Notes: a model not told the origin generated them from the letters alone. Shown: positions 53,301-60,932, numbered from the stretch's first letter. The stretch is 64,000 bases of DNA from Streptomyces phaeofaciens (GCF_014648915.1 NZ_BMSA01000006.1:124001-188000), one strand, 5' to 3'. Numbers and translations: made by a program.

Positions 53301-53730
53301 CCCGGCAGCGCCCTCGGCGTCCGCCGCCGACGAGACGGCCGTACTGCCTCCGGTGCCCCCGGCGGGTGCCGCGGACGAGACGGCGGTGCTGCCGCCCGTG
53401 CGCGACCAGCGCGCCGCGGACGAGACGGCCGTCCTGCCGCCGGTGCGGGGCGACAGCCCCACGGACCGGGTGCCGCCGGGCTTCTTCCGCGACGAGCGGC
53501 CGGCCGCCGGTCCTGACGGGTCCGGCGACCGCACGCGCGAGCTGCCGCAGGTCGACGAGGAGGGCGAGCCCCTGAAGCGGCCGCGCCCGGACTGGGCCGA
53601 GGAGACCCCGCTGGACGACCTGCCGTCGCTCGCGGACGAGCTGCTGGGCCCGCACCGGGACACCGACGGCTTCGACGGCGGCGAGGACGGCGGCGCGGAC
53701 GGCGGGCGCGGGCGCGGCCGACGGCGCTGA
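50347..53730 (+). CDS. tmk: dTMP kinase fused to MFS-like domain and coiled coil
   Basis: Multidomain protein of 1127 residues. Residues about 35-490 form a 10-12 helix transporter-like (MFS) domain. Residues 508-715 are a thymidylate kinase: P-loop EGGDGAGKST (515-524), TREPG, and DRYIDSSVAYQGAGR, so the dTMP to dTDP step of DNA precursor synthesis is catalytically intact. Residues about 715-880 are a Glu/Arg/Lys/Ala coiled coil, then three 11-residue repeats (DKDPEPARARL, encoded by 33-bp units at 53089-53187) and three copies of ADETAVLPPV. Placement between topA and holB matches other Streptomyces. A membrane-tethered Tmk is implied. Confidence 0.94.
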   Translation: MTRAEQPTAHHPAPDDALVADSRERAVRALLRDPQLKRLWSAQLVGGAADALALLVFVLLALQAAIAEGSFGGGYRGVAFAVATVFAVRILATLLFGAVLLGPLTSLTSPDGPLDRRWTMVGADGLRAVLLIVAPLWIDWTPADALPLLLVTVFVTGVAERFWTVARESAAPALLPAPPLEGATVRPLPDHLDALRRLSLRTGFLAIPLGAAALVAASLVNNLLGAGIDWFAQHQAALASYVAGGLFAGSLSVVVFLELPSTRTPRARSPLEGLRRPRTATGVDAGRTGAVPLLVLACAAVAGAIAAAVAVSVLHAKDLGGGPVMYGLLVLGLTGGVVVGVRTAPKVLVSLSRRRLLALAIAFTGVALLAAGLVPDVTSVLLITGLAGIGAGVAANTGHALLDQETEDHRRTRTTEHLHAVVRVSVALAALIAPLVAALIGPHRLENGKFVFAHGGAAFTLMLVGALLLPVAALVLAKVDDRSGVPLRNDLRDALLGGDDPVQAQATTGFFIALEGGDGAGKSTQAEALAEWIRAKGHEVVLTREPGATPVGKRLRSILLDVSSAGLSHRAEALLYAADRAEHVDTVVRPALERGAVVITDRYIDSSVAYQGAGRDLSPTEIARISRWATNGLVPHLTVLLDVSPEAARERFTEAPDRLESEPAEFHARVRSGFLTLAAADPGRYLVVDAGQQPEAVTTVVRARLDRLLPLSEAEIQAQEEARRKAEEEARRKAEEEAARKAEEERLERERQEQLAKLRAEEEERKRRELEEAQRREAERQAEEARRRAEEAQRRAEEERKRLLAEEKARAEEEVRRKAEEERRRKQAEEEARLRAEAEARRVEKQRKAEEALLRAEEARRAAEQAAAAAQLRTRPTPPAPPSEAVTVPTPVVSAADAARGSAEDTAKLPRIRMDKEPEPARARLDKDPEPARARLDKDPEPARARLDKDPLEQQSGRAAAQPSAQGSDTEVTAELPQPPVPPAAPAAPSASAADETAVLPPVPPAGAADETAVLPPVRDQRAADETAVLPPVRGDSPTDRVPPGFFRDERPAAGPDGSGDRTRELPQVDEEGEPLKRPRPDWAEETPLDDLPSLADELLGPHRDTDGFDGGEDGGADGGRGRGRRR
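53089..53199. repeat. 33-bp in-frame repeat inside tmk
   Basis: Three head-to-tail 33-bp units from 53089 to 53187 plus a partial fourth to 53199; the second and third differ at only one base, which indicates recent duplication. Each encodes DKDPEPARARL. Confidence 0.92.
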
Positions 53731-53904
53731 GCGCGTGCCCGGGGCGCCCGCCAGGGCGCTGCCGGGCGCCGGATGCCGGGACGCTTCGGAGGCCGTCGGG
53801 TGCGGGGACCGTGTTGTCAGTGGTCCCCCGCACAATGGAAGCGAGCACCACAACCGGCGCATTTCGGCGGCCGGCGCGGACATGACGGAAGGACGGCGTG
53901 ACCC

Positions 53905-55110
53905 ATGACCGTATGGGACGACCTCGTCGGGCAGGAGAAGGTCAGCGACCAGTTGGCCGCCGCCGCCCGGGACGCCGACGCGCTCGTCACCGCGATCGCC
54001 ACCGGCACCCCGCCGCCGGAGGCGTCGAAGATGACCCACGCCTGGCTGTTCACCGGCCCGCCCGGCGCCGGCCGGGTCCAGGTGGCGCGGGCGTTCGCCG
54101 CCGCCCTCCAGTGCGTGAGCCCGGACCGCGCGCTCGGCGGGGTCCCCGGCTGCGGGTTCTGCGACGGCTGTCATACGGCGCTCATCGGCACCCACGCCGA
54201 TGTCAGCAGCGTCGCCGCCGTGGGCGCGCAGATCCTGGCGAGCGACATGCGCGACACGGTGCGCAAGTCGTACACCTCGCCCGCCACGGGCCGCTGGCAG
54301 GTGATCCTCGTCGAGGACGCCGAGCGGCTGAACGAGAAGTCGGCCAACGCCGTCCTGAAGGCGGTCGAGGAGCCCGCCCCGCGGACGGTCTGGCTGCTGT
54401 GCGCGCCCTCCCTGGAGGACGTGCTGCCCACCATCCGCTCCCGCTGCCGCCACCTGAACCTGCGCACGCCGTCCGTCGACGCCGTCGCCGACATGCTCGT
54501 CCGGCGCGAGGGCATCGAGCCGCCCGTCGCGGCGGCCGCCGCCCGGGCCACGCAGGGGCACGTCGACCGGGCCCGGCGCCTGGCCACCGACCCGGCCGCC
54601 CGCGAGCGCCGCGCCGCCGTGCTGAAGCTGCCGCTGCGCGTCGAGGACGTCGGCGGCTGCCTCAGGGCCGCGCAGGAGCTGGTCGACGCGGCGGCGGAGG
54701 ACGCCAAGGTGCTCGCCGAGGAGATGGACGGCAAGGAGACCGAGGAGCTGAAGGCGGCGCTGGGCGCCGTCCAGGGCGGCCGGATGCCGCGCGGTACGGC
54801 GGGGGTGATGAAGGACCTGGAGGACAAGCAGAAGCGCCGCCGCACCCGCACCCAGCGCGACAGTCTCGACGTCGCGCTCACCGACCTCACCGGGTTCTAC
54901 CGCGACGTCCTCGCCCTCCAGCTCGGCTCCCGTGTCGCGATCGCCAACGCGGACGCCGAGGACACCCTGGAGCGGCTCGCCCGCGGCGGCACCCCGGAGT
55001 CCACCCTGCGCCGGATCGAGGCGATCGCCGCGTGCCGGGACGCCCTCGACCGCAATGTGGCGCCGCTGCTGGCGGTGGAGGCGATGACGATGGCCCTGAG
55101 AGCGGGCTGA
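53905..55110 (+). CDS. holB: DNA polymerase III delta-prime subunit
   Basis: Clamp-loader subunit, 401 residues. AAA+ core with a P-loop-like GPPGAGRVQ in which the catalytic Lys is Arg (delta-prime is not an ATPase), a zinc knuckle CGFCDGC with an upstream Cys, EDAERLNEKSANAVLKAVEEP (Walker B region) and the sensor SRC (TIRSRC) arginine finger. ATG start. Loads the beta clamp together with gamma/tau and delta. Confidence 0.93.
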   Translation: MTVWDDLVGQEKVSDQLAAAARDADALVTAIATGTPPPEASKMTHAWLFTGPPGAGRVQVARAFAAALQCVSPDRALGGVPGCGFCDGCHTALIGTHADVSSVAAVGAQILASDMRDTVRKSYTSPATGRWQVILVEDAERLNEKSANAVLKAVEEPAPRTVWLLCAPSLEDVLPTIRSRCRHLNLRTPSVDAVADMLVRREGIEPPVAAAAARATQGHVDRARRLATDPAARERRAAVLKLPLRVEDVGGCLRAAQELVDAAAEDAKVLAEEMDGKETEELKAALGAVQGGRMPRGTAGVMKDLEDKQKRRRTRTQRDSLDVALTDLTGFYRDVLALQLGSRVAIANADAEDTLERLARGGTPESTLRRIEAIAACRDALDRNVAPLLAVEAMTMALRAG

Positions 55111-55276
55111 CGGAGACCGACGCCGGCCCGCGAGGCCGACGCCGGGGCCGACGGCGGCTGTCGCGCGCGGCCGGGGGCGGGGTGTGATGCGTCGACCGCG
55201 GTTGACGGCGTACCTCGTCCGTGGCACTTCGTGTACGTAAGGCGTTCGTGTCGTCGCGCAGAGTTACGCTCGCGGA

Positions 55277-56857
55277 ATGCACACCAGGCGCTCTCCTCGC
55301 AGGTCCCCCCGCAGGTTCCTCACCGGTGTCACCCTTCTCTCCGTCGCGGCGCTGCTCGTCTCGGCCTGCTCCGCCGGGGAGGCCGCGAGTCCGGCCGGTT
55401 CCGCGGCGCGGGCGGAGCTGGCCGCGCTGCCGAGGGCGACCCCGTCGACGCTCGCGCCGTACTACGGGCAGGAGCTGGACTGGCGCTCCTGCGGGGTCCC
55501 CGGCTTCGAGTGCGCCACGATGAAGGCACCGCTGGACTACGCCCACCCGGGCGCGGGGGACGTCCGGCTCGCCGTCTCCCGGAGGAAGGCGACGGGACCG
55601 GGCAAGCGGCTCGGCTCGCTGCTGGTGAACCCGGGCGGACCGGGTGGCTCGGCGGTCGGCTACGTCCAGCAGTTCGCGGGGATCGGCTACCCGGTCGAGG
55701 TCCGCGCCCGGTACGACATGGTCGCCGTCGACCCGCGCGGCGTGGCCCGCAGCGAGCCCGTGCTCTGCCTCGACGGGCGCGAGATGGACTCGTACACGCA
55801 GACGGACGTCACCCCCGACGACCAGCGCGAGACCACGGAACTCGTCGACGCGTACCAGAAGTTCGCGGAGAGCTGCGGCGCCCGGTCGGCGGCGCTGCTG
55901 CGGCATGTCTCGACCGTGGAGACGGCCCGGGACATGGACGTGCTGCGGGCGGTGCTGGGGGACGCGCGGCTCACGTACGTGGGGGCGTCGTACGGGACGC
56001 TGCTCGGCGCGACGTACGCCGGGCTGTTCCCGGAGCGGGTGGGGCGGCTCGTCCTGGACGGCGCGATGGACCCGTCGCTGCCCGCCCGCCGGCTGAACCT
56101 GGACCAGACGGCCGGCTTCGAGACGGCGTTCCGGTCGTTCGCGAAGGACTGCGCGCGGCGCGGCGACTGCCCGCTGGGGACGCGGCAGGGCGAGGTCGGC
56201 CGCAACCTCAAGGCGTTCTTCCGCCGCCTCGACGCGCACCCCGTCCCCACCGGCGACCCGGACGGCCGCCGGCTCGGCGAGGCGCTCGCCACCACCGGTG
56301 TGATCGCCGCGATGTACGACGAGAGCGCCTGGGAGCAGCTGCGCGAGGCGCTGACCTCGGCGATCGAGGAGAACGACGGCTCGGCTCTGCTCGCCCTCTC
56401 CGACAGCTACTACGAGCGGGACGGCGACGGCCGCTACACGAACCTGATGTCCGCCAACGCGGCCGTGAACTGCCTCGACCTCCCGGCGGCCTTCTCCGGC
56501 CCCGAAGAGGTGCGCAAGGCGCTCCCGTCGTTCGAGAAGGCGTCCCCGGTCTTCGGTGAGGGCCTCGCCTGGGCCTCCCTGAACTGCACGTACTGGCCGG
56601 TGCGGGCCACGGGCGAGCCGCGCCGCATCGAGGCGAAGGGCGCCGCCCCGATCGTCGTCGTCGGCACCACCCGCGACCCGGCGACCCCGTACCCCTGGGC
56701 CCGGGCCCTCTCCCGCCAGCTCACCTCGGCCCGCCTCCTCACCTACGTCGGCGACGGCCACACCGCGTACGGCCGCGGCAGCGAATGCATCGACTCCGCG
56801 ATCAACGCCTACCTCCTCCGGGGCACCCCTCCGACCCCGGCCAAGCGCTGCCGCTAG
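55277..56857 (+). CDS. Exported alpha/beta hydrolase (tripeptidyl aminopeptidase-like)
   Basis: Secreted peptidase-type hydrolase, 526 residues. A basic N-terminus with Arg pairs and a hydrophobic run leads to LLVSAC, so it is a lipoprotein at Cys31, possibly Tat-exported. The nucleophile is Ser238 in GASYGT; the acid Asp lies in TTRDPATPY and the His in GDGHTAYG, the arrangement of Streptomyces tripeptidyl aminopeptidases (Slp/Tap group). Substrate specificity is by family only. Confidence 0.9.
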   Translation: MHTRRSPRRSPRRFLTGVTLLSVAALLVSACSAGEAASPAGSAARAELAALPRATPSTLAPYYGQELDWRSCGVPGFECATMKAPLDYAHPGAGDVRLAVSRRKATGPGKRLGSLLVNPGGPGGSAVGYVQQFAGIGYPVEVRARYDMVAVDPRGVARSEPVLCLDGREMDSYTQTDVTPDDQRETTELVDAYQKFAESCGARSAALLRHVSTVETARDMDVLRAVLGDARLTYVGASYGTLLGATYAGLFPERVGRLVLDGAMDPSLPARRLNLDQTAGFETAFRSFAKDCARRGDCPLGTRQGEVGRNLKAFFRRLDAHPVPTGDPDGRRLGEALATTGVIAAMYDESAWEQLREALTSAIEENDGSALLALSDSYYERDGDGRYTNLMSANAAVNCLDLPAAFSGPEEVRKALPSFEKASPVFGEGLAWASLNCTYWPVRATGEPRRIEAKGAAPIVVVGTTRDPATPYPWARALSRQLTSARLLTYVGDGHTAYGRGSECIDSAINAYLLRGTPPTPAKRCR

Positions 56858-56879
56858 GCCAGGTCCGAGCACCTGGCGG

Positions 56880-56904
56880 CCCCCGGAAGCACCGCCTCCG
56901 GGGG
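56880..56904. terminator. Hairpin after the exported hydrolase
   Basis: CCCCCGGA pairs with TCCGGGGG (8 bp, 9-nt loop) 23 bases after the stop codon; preceded by a second small repeat CCAGGT/ACCTGG (56859-56876). Confidence 0.55.
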
Positions 56905-56976
56905 GTGGTCCGAGCACCCCCGGAAACTGTGTAGACTTACCGACGTTGCTGATCGCACCATAGGTGTGGACAGCGC

Positions 56977-57050
56977 GCCGCCTTAGCTCAGATGGCCAGA
57001 GCAACGCACTCGTAATGCGTAGGTCTCGGGTTCGAATCCCGAAGGCGGCT
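56977..57050 (+). tRNA. tRNA-Thr (anticodon CGT)
   Basis: Acceptor stem GCCGCCT pairs with AGGCGGC; the anticodon arm ACGCA-CTCGTAA-TGCGT gives CGT (Thr, ACG codon); T loop GGTTCGAATCC. CCA not encoded. Integrase remains lie immediately downstream, suggesting past use as an integration site. Confidence 0.96.
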
Positions 57051-57056
57051 CTGTGG

Positions 57057-57099
57057 AAGCCTCAGGACTCACTCGCCGTGACCTGGGGCTTTTGCTTTT
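57057..57099 (+). terminator. Terminator after tRNA-Thr
   Basis: AAGCCTCAGG (57057-57066) pairs with CCTGGGGCTT (57082-57091) with one G-T pair, followed by a T-rich run (TTTGCTTTT). Confidence 0.8.
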
Positions 57100-57400
57100 A
57101 CCGGATACGGCGACGGCGCTGAGCGCGGGCCGTGCGGCTGTCGAGGGTCTCAGTCGTGTCGCGGCTCCCGTCGTACAGGCGGTGGTCGTCGATCCCGGTC
57201 TCGGTCAGCAGTTCCTTGAACTCCTCGTAGTCGGCGCGCGGGTCGAGGGGGCGCCCGTCCGGCCGGGAGAACACGACGCGGTGTTCCTGCCACAGCTCCC
57301 CGGCGGCGGCGGGCATCTCCTCCCGGAGTGCCTTGTGGTCGTGCAGAAACGGCTCCGCGCCGAAGCGGATGACGAAGGCCAGCCGTCCGGGGACACCCTC
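57098..57400 (-). pseudogene. Integrase (tyrosine recombinase) fragment 1
   Basis: The minus strand encodes a piece of a pSAM2-like phage/plasmid integrase: GELWQEHRVVFSRPDGRPLDPRA followed (after a few residues) by EEFKELLTETGIDDHRLYDGSRDT (both quoted in shortened form). Intact relatives have RLHDARHT in the last block, carrying the catalytic His and Arg; here it reads RLYDGSRDT, and the region with the catalytic Tyr is absent. The protein is therefore dead. It lies head-on to tRNA-Thr, the expected site for such an element. The left boundary at 57400 is approximate. Confidence 0.72.
57156..57235. repeat. 80-bp direct repeat, copy A
   Basis: About 86% identical (11 differences in 80 by eye) to 58225-58304 in the same orientation; both encode integrase residues around EEFKE...RLYDGSR on the minus strand. 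The shared exact core is CGGCTCCCGTCGTACAGGCG, less its last base in copy A's tail. Confidence 0.85.
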
Positions 57401-57422
57401 CGGATTCAGTGTCCGGCTCTGG

Positions 57423-57806
57423 GTGACGGCGTCCTTCGGCGACAAGGCCGTGAACGCGGTCGACGCCGCGACGGACACCGTCAAGGCGGCCGACAAGACG
57501 AAGGACGCCGTCAAGAACGCCGACAACGTCACGCCGCCGTCCACCCCCAAGCCCAAGCCCCCGCCCAAGCCGGCCCCGCCGGCCAAGCCCAAGCCGGCTC
57601 CGCCGACCAAGAACGCCATCTACAAGGCGCCGTACAAGGGAAAGACCAAGAAGATCGAGGAGGAGGGCTTCAAGCCCGAGGACTACCCGGGCCGCAAGGG
57701 CCAGAACCCGGACGGCCACGCCTACTTCGGCCTGGGCGACAAGGGGCTGGTCGTGGCCGAGGACTACGCGGGGCGTGGCCCCTACGGAGTGATGGACGAG
57801 CTATGA
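57423..57806 (+). pseudogene. C-terminal fragment of a polymorphic toxin
   Basis: A plus-strand frame with an Ala/Lys/Asp helix (GDKAVNAVDAATDTVKAADK), a linker of Pro-Lys repeats (KPKPPPKPAPPAKPKP) and a compact C-terminal domain of about 65 residues (NAIYKAPYKGKTKK..., EEGFKPEDYPGRKG, GHAYFGLGDKGLVVAEDYA). This is how the end of a secreted modular toxin looks; the large N-terminal part is missing and the frame runs into integrase-derived DNA upstream, so the start (GTG 57423) is nominal. GFKPEDY and HAYFGLGDKG recall ADP-ribosyltransferase-like toxin ends, but that is a guess. Confidence 0.6.
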
Positions 57807-58099
57807 CCGACCATGAGGTGCCCGAGGCCGAGATGCGCCTCGTGGGGAGCGTCGTCGAGGGAGAGGCCACGGCGGTTTTCCCCTGGGGAGTCATCGTGGA
57901 CCTGGGCCTGTCACGGGACGGCCTCATCGATGTCCTCTACATCGACGACGACGACAACTATGAGGTGGGTGACCGCGTGTCCTGCTGCCTGGATGCCTTC
58001 GACGAGATGAAGAACAAGTTCATCCTGAGGCCCCCGGGGCAGGTACCGCTCGCGGAACGCCTGCGCAGGCTCGAGGAGCGGCGAGGTCTCTCCTCCTGA
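57803..58099 (+). CDS. Putative immunity protein
   Basis: A 98-residue acidic protein: GSVVEGEATAVFPWGVIVDLGLS resembles an S1/OB-fold strand pattern, and the C-terminus is a charged helix (LAERLRRLEERRG). Its ATG overlaps the stop codon of the toxin-like frame by 4 bases (ATGA), the usual arrangement for toxin/immunity pairs. Homologous S1-like immunity or housekeeping function cannot be distinguished; assignment rests mainly on context. Confidence 0.6.
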   Translation: MTDHEVPEAEMRLVGSVVEGEATAVFPWGVIVDLGLSRDGLIDVLYIDDDDNYEVGDRVSCCLDAFDEMKNKFILRPPGQVPLAERLRRLEERRGLSS

Positions 58100-58157
58100 C
58101 CTTCCGGAGAACGGCGATCGCCGGGGAGCACGTGCGACGAGTTCCCCGGCGATCGCT

Positions 58158-58315
58158 TCACAAGGCCGATCTTCGTGGAGCAGCGGCACCCGAGGACGGG
58201 AGATCCACTTGATCGTGCCGGGCCGTGTGGCGGCTCCCGTCGTACAGGCGGCGGTCGTTGATCCCGGCCTCGGCGTGCCGCTCCTTGAACTCCTCGTGTT
58301 CGGCCGGCCGCCGCA
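58158..58315 (-). pseudogene. Integrase fragment 2
   Basis: A second, shorter integrase relic on the minus strand, reading EHEEFKERHAEAGINDRRLY then DGSRHTARH. It keeps SRHT where fragment 1 has SRDT, so it derives from the same or a sister integrase but has decayed separately. No start, no catalytic Tyr. Confidence 0.7.
58225..58304. repeat. 80-bp direct repeat, copy B
   Basis: Partner of 57156-57235, start-to-start distance 1,069 bp. The two copies bracket the toxin-like fragment and its immunity-like gene. Confidence 0.85.
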
Positions 58316-58399
58316 CGCGTCGGCGGCGCCATGTCCGCTTCGTTACTGGATCACCGGTATGGGGTAGTGCCCGGATACTTCTGATCTGGGGGGACCGAA

Positions 58400-58861
58400 G
58401 TGGGCGAGCTATTCGGAGTGATCGCATCAGTCGGTGTGGTGGCCTCTCTGTTGATCTCGACATGGCAGACGCGAGAACTGGCGCGGCAGTCGGCGATCAA
58501 CAACGGCATCGCCGGTGCGTCCGCGATGTACAACGGGCTCGAACGACTCCACTACATCGAGACGTTCATAGCGGCAGCCCCTGAGTTGCACGTCTACTTC
58601 TACGGCGGCGCTGATCTGCCCACGCAGGAAGAGGCGAAAGCCCGCGTTCTCACCGTGACGCGCATGCTCGCAGACGCGTTGGACTACGGCCTCAGGATCA
58701 CAACCCTCAACCCGGATATGGAGCGCTATGAAGGCTGGAGGGACTTCGCCCTCGCACTTCGTGCCTCGTCACCCCCCTTGGTTCAAGTGGTGAATGAGCA
58801 CCCGGAATGGTGGACGGTGCTCTCGGCGCATTGGTCGGCCAACCCGTACGCGGGCGACTGA
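58400..58861 (+). CDS. Hypothetical membrane-anchored protein (DUF6082-like)
   Basis: A 153-residue protein with one N-terminal membrane helix (LFGVIASVGVVASLLISTW) and a cytoplasmic alpha-helical domain containing Trp/Tyr-rich segments (HYIETFIAAAPELHVYFYGG, HPEWWTVLSAHW). GTG start with GGGGGGA upstream. Third-position G/C is lower than in core genes, suggesting acquired DNA. It resembles Streptomyces proteins I recall as DUF6082, which are of unknown function and often near mobile elements. Confidence 0.65.
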   Translation: MGELFGVIASVGVVASLLISTWQTRELARQSAINNGIAGASAMYNGLERLHYIETFIAAAPELHVYFYGGADLPTQEEAKARVLTVTRMLADALDYGLRITTLNPDMERYEGWRDFALALRASSPPLVQVVNEHPEWWTVLSAHWSANPYAGD

Positions 58862-58971
58862 CTCATCCGAAGTGCAGCAGCAGGCCGCCAGCCGGCGCGG
58901 AGGATTCAGCGTGATCTCCGAACAGGACTGGTCCGGGAGCGGCCCGGCCGCCCAGGTCCGCGACCCAGCGG

Positions 58972-59382
58972 TCAGCGGAAGGTGACGCGCGCCAGCCTGC
59001 TGTCCAGCCAGTCCCGCAGGTGGGTCGGTTGGGTGATGGTGCCGGGATTGTGGGGCTGGTTGAGGTCGGCGACGATCTCGGTGAGGATCCGGCGGCGCTC
59101 CTCGTCTTCGGTGACAGGGGCGGCACGGGCCGGCAGGTCCGCCCGGACGCCGTGCTTCAGGTGGAAGGTGAAGTCCGGGTGTGCCAGGAGGTTGGCGTAC
59201 CAGCTGGTGGGGCGGCCTGAGGTGCCGCTGCACAAGTAGGTACGGCCCGACGCCCGGTAGAAGAAGATCTCGATCCGTCGCGGGCGGCCGGTCCGGCGGC
59301 CGGTCGTGGTGATGTCGATGATCCGCTCGCGTGTGCCCGCCGCGGGGGTGATCTCGATGGCCGCGCGTACCGCCGCGTCCAT
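58972..59382 (-). CDS. Deazaflavin-dependent nitroreductase family protein
   Basis: A 136-residue protein of the F420-dependent Ddn/DUF385 type: DITTTGRRTGRPRRIEIFF, then SWYANLLAHPDFTFHL, both typical of the split beta-barrel that binds F420 or quinones. Activity on nitro- or quinone substrates is a family expectation. It follows the SDR gene on the same strand with 39 bp between and is likely co-transcribed from the TetR-controlled promoter. Confidence 0.88.
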   Translation of the reverse strand: MDAAVRAAIEITPAAGTRERIIDITTTGRRTGRPRRIEIFFYRASGRTYLCSGTSGRPTSWYANLLAHPDFTFHLKHGVRADLPARAAPVTEDEERRRILTEIVADLNQPHNPGTITQPTHLRDWLDSRLARVTFR

Positions 59383-59421
59383 GGGTGGCTCCTTTCCCCG
59401 GTTGTCGGATGACGGGGGTGG

Positions 59422-60201
59422 TCAGACGGTTTCGTGCTTGAGGGCGGGGCCGAGCAGGAGGCCGCCGTCGATGACGAACTCCGAACCCGTGGCGAAGGAC
59501 GCGTCGTCCGAGGTGAGGAACAGCAGGGCCCGGGTGATGTCGGACGGCTCGCCCAGGCGCGGGATCGCGAACGGTTCGGCCGAGTAGAAGTCGGCGATGG
59601 GGGCGTCGCTGTCGGCGGCGGGTTCGGTGATGAAGGGGGTGGCGATGACGCCGGGGTGGATGGCGTTGACGCGGATGTGGTCGCGGCCCAGTTCCAGGGC
59701 GGCGGTCTTGGTCAGGCCCCGGACGGCCCACTTGCTCGCCACATAGGGGGCGTACATCGCGGTGCCGCCCACGCCGGAGGTGGAGGCGATGTTGACGACG
59801 ACACCGCCGCCGTTGCGGCGCAGCGAGGGGGCCGCCGCCTTGATGCCGAGGAAGACGCCGGTCAGGTTGATGCCGAGGACGCGGTCCCACACCCGGCGGT
59901 CGGTGGTCTCGATCGGGGCGGCGGGGTTCTGCACCCCGGCGTTGTTCACGAGGACGGAGAGCGGGCCGAAGTGCTCCTCGGCGGCCTGGACGGCGGCGTT
60001 CCACGAGCTTTCGTCGGTGACGTCGAGGCGGACGTACAGGGCACGGTCGCCGAGTTCGGCGGCGAGCGCGCGGCCCCGGTCCTCGGCGATGTCGGCGATC
60101 ACGACGTCGGCGCCCTCGGCGTGGTAGGCGCGGATGTGACTGGCTCCCTGGCCGCCGGTGCCGCCGGTGACGAACACGGTGCGGTGGTCGAAGCGTCCCA
60201 T
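59422..60201 (-). CDS. SDR family oxidoreductase (TetR-controlled)
   Basis: Classical SDR, 259 residues. TGGTGGQG at 12-19, NNAG, catalytic Ser in NIASTSGVGG and YVASK (Tyr-x3-Lys), C-terminal GSEFVIDGG as in glucose-dehydrogenase-like SDRs. First gene of a two-gene operon with the deazaflavin protein. Its promoter region carries two palindromic operators shared with the divergent tetR gene. Confidence 0.92.
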   Translation of the reverse strand: MGRFDHRTVFVTGGTGGQGASHIRAYHAEGADVVIADIAEDRGRALAAELGDRALYVRLDVTDESSWNAAVQAAEEHFGPLSVLVNNAGVQNPAAPIETTDRRVWDRVLGINLTGVFLGIKAAAPSLRRNGGGVVVNIASTSGVGGTAMYAPYVASKWAVRGLTKTAALELGRDHIRVNAIHPGVIATPFITEPAADSDAPIADFYSAEPFAIPRLGEPSDITRALLFLTSDDASFATGSEFVIDGGLLLGPALKHETV

Positions 60202-60221
60202 GGGGTGGTTCCTTTCTCAGT

Positions 60222-60292
60222 GGCGAGTCAAGTGACTCGCCTCGCCACTGACCGTACGAGAGCGACGAGAGGTGAGTCAAGTGACTCACCTC
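60222..60292. promoter_or_regulatory. Twin TetR operators
   Basis: Two copies of the core GAGTCAAGTGACTC: GGCGAGTCA-AG-TGACTCGCC (60222-60241) and GAGGTGAGTCA-AG-TGACTCACCTC (60269-60292, quoted in halves). Arms are 9 and 11 bp. Each sits near one of the two divergent starts. Confidence 0.8.
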
Positions 60293-60308
60293 GCCTAGGA
60301 TGGTGTCC

Positions 60309-60932
60309 ATGACCACCGAGCCGTCGGCCTATCACCAGCGCGTCGCCGAGGAGAAGCGGGCGGCGATCCTGCGCGCGGCCACCCGCCTTTTCCTGGATTC
60401 CGGATATGACCGGACGTCACTGGCCAAGATCGCCGAGGCCGCCGGGGTGTCGAAGGCGACCCTTTTCAAGCAGTTCCCGACCAAGGCGGCGCTGTTCGAC
60501 GCGATCGTCACCGAGTCCTGGCAGGCGGGGGACGGGGACGAGGAAGCCCCGCCGCCGGGCGACCCCCGCGCGGGCCTCGCCCTGATCGGCCGGCGCTACG
60601 TCGCCCTGCTCACCCGCCCGGACATGGCCGACCTGTTCCGGATCGTCATCGCCGAGCTGCCGCGTTTCCCGGAACTGGCCGAGTCCCAGTTCCGCCGCGG
60701 CAAGATGCCCTACTTCGATTCGGTGCGCCGCTATCTGGAGGCGGAACGCGACGCCGGCACGGTTCGGATGGAGGATCCCGGGCTGGCCGCGACCCAGTTC
60801 CTCGGCATGATCTCCAACTACGTGTTCTGGCCCCGGATGCTCCTGCCGCACTGGTCCCCGGACGGTCCGGCCATGGAGCGGGTCGTGGACGAGGCCGTCC
60901 TGATGATGACGGCACGGTATGCCGAGGCCTGA
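60309..60932 (+). CDS. TetR family regulator
   Basis: TetR-type repressor, 207 residues. N-terminal helix-turn-helix at about 15-62 (ATRLFLDSGYDRTSLAKIAEAAGVSKATLFKQFPTKAALF in two blocks), then the ligand-binding helices typical of the TetR_C subgroup. ATG 60309 has AGGA 8 bases upstream; ATG 60300 is in frame. It most likely represses itself and the SDR operon through the twin palindromes. Confidence 0.93.
   Translation: MTTEPSAYHQRVAEEKRAAILRAATRLFLDSGYDRTSLAKIAEAAGVSKATLFKQFPTKAALFDAIVTESWQAGDGDEEAPPPGDPRAGLALIGRRYVALLTRPDMADLFRIVIAELPRFPELAESQFRRGKMPYFDSVRRYLEAERDAGTVRMEDPGLAATQFLGMISNYVFWPRMLLPHWSPDGPAMERVVDEAVLMMTARYAEA

Noticed and set aside
50662..55227. 1521-codon minus-strand frame opposite tmk and holB
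   Set aside because: Antisense shadow spanning two real genes.
57001..58860. Duplicated tRNA-Thr 3' end as attachment-site pair
   Set aside because: I searched the downstream DNA by eye for a second copy of the tRNA 3' end and did not find one, so no att boundaries are claimed.
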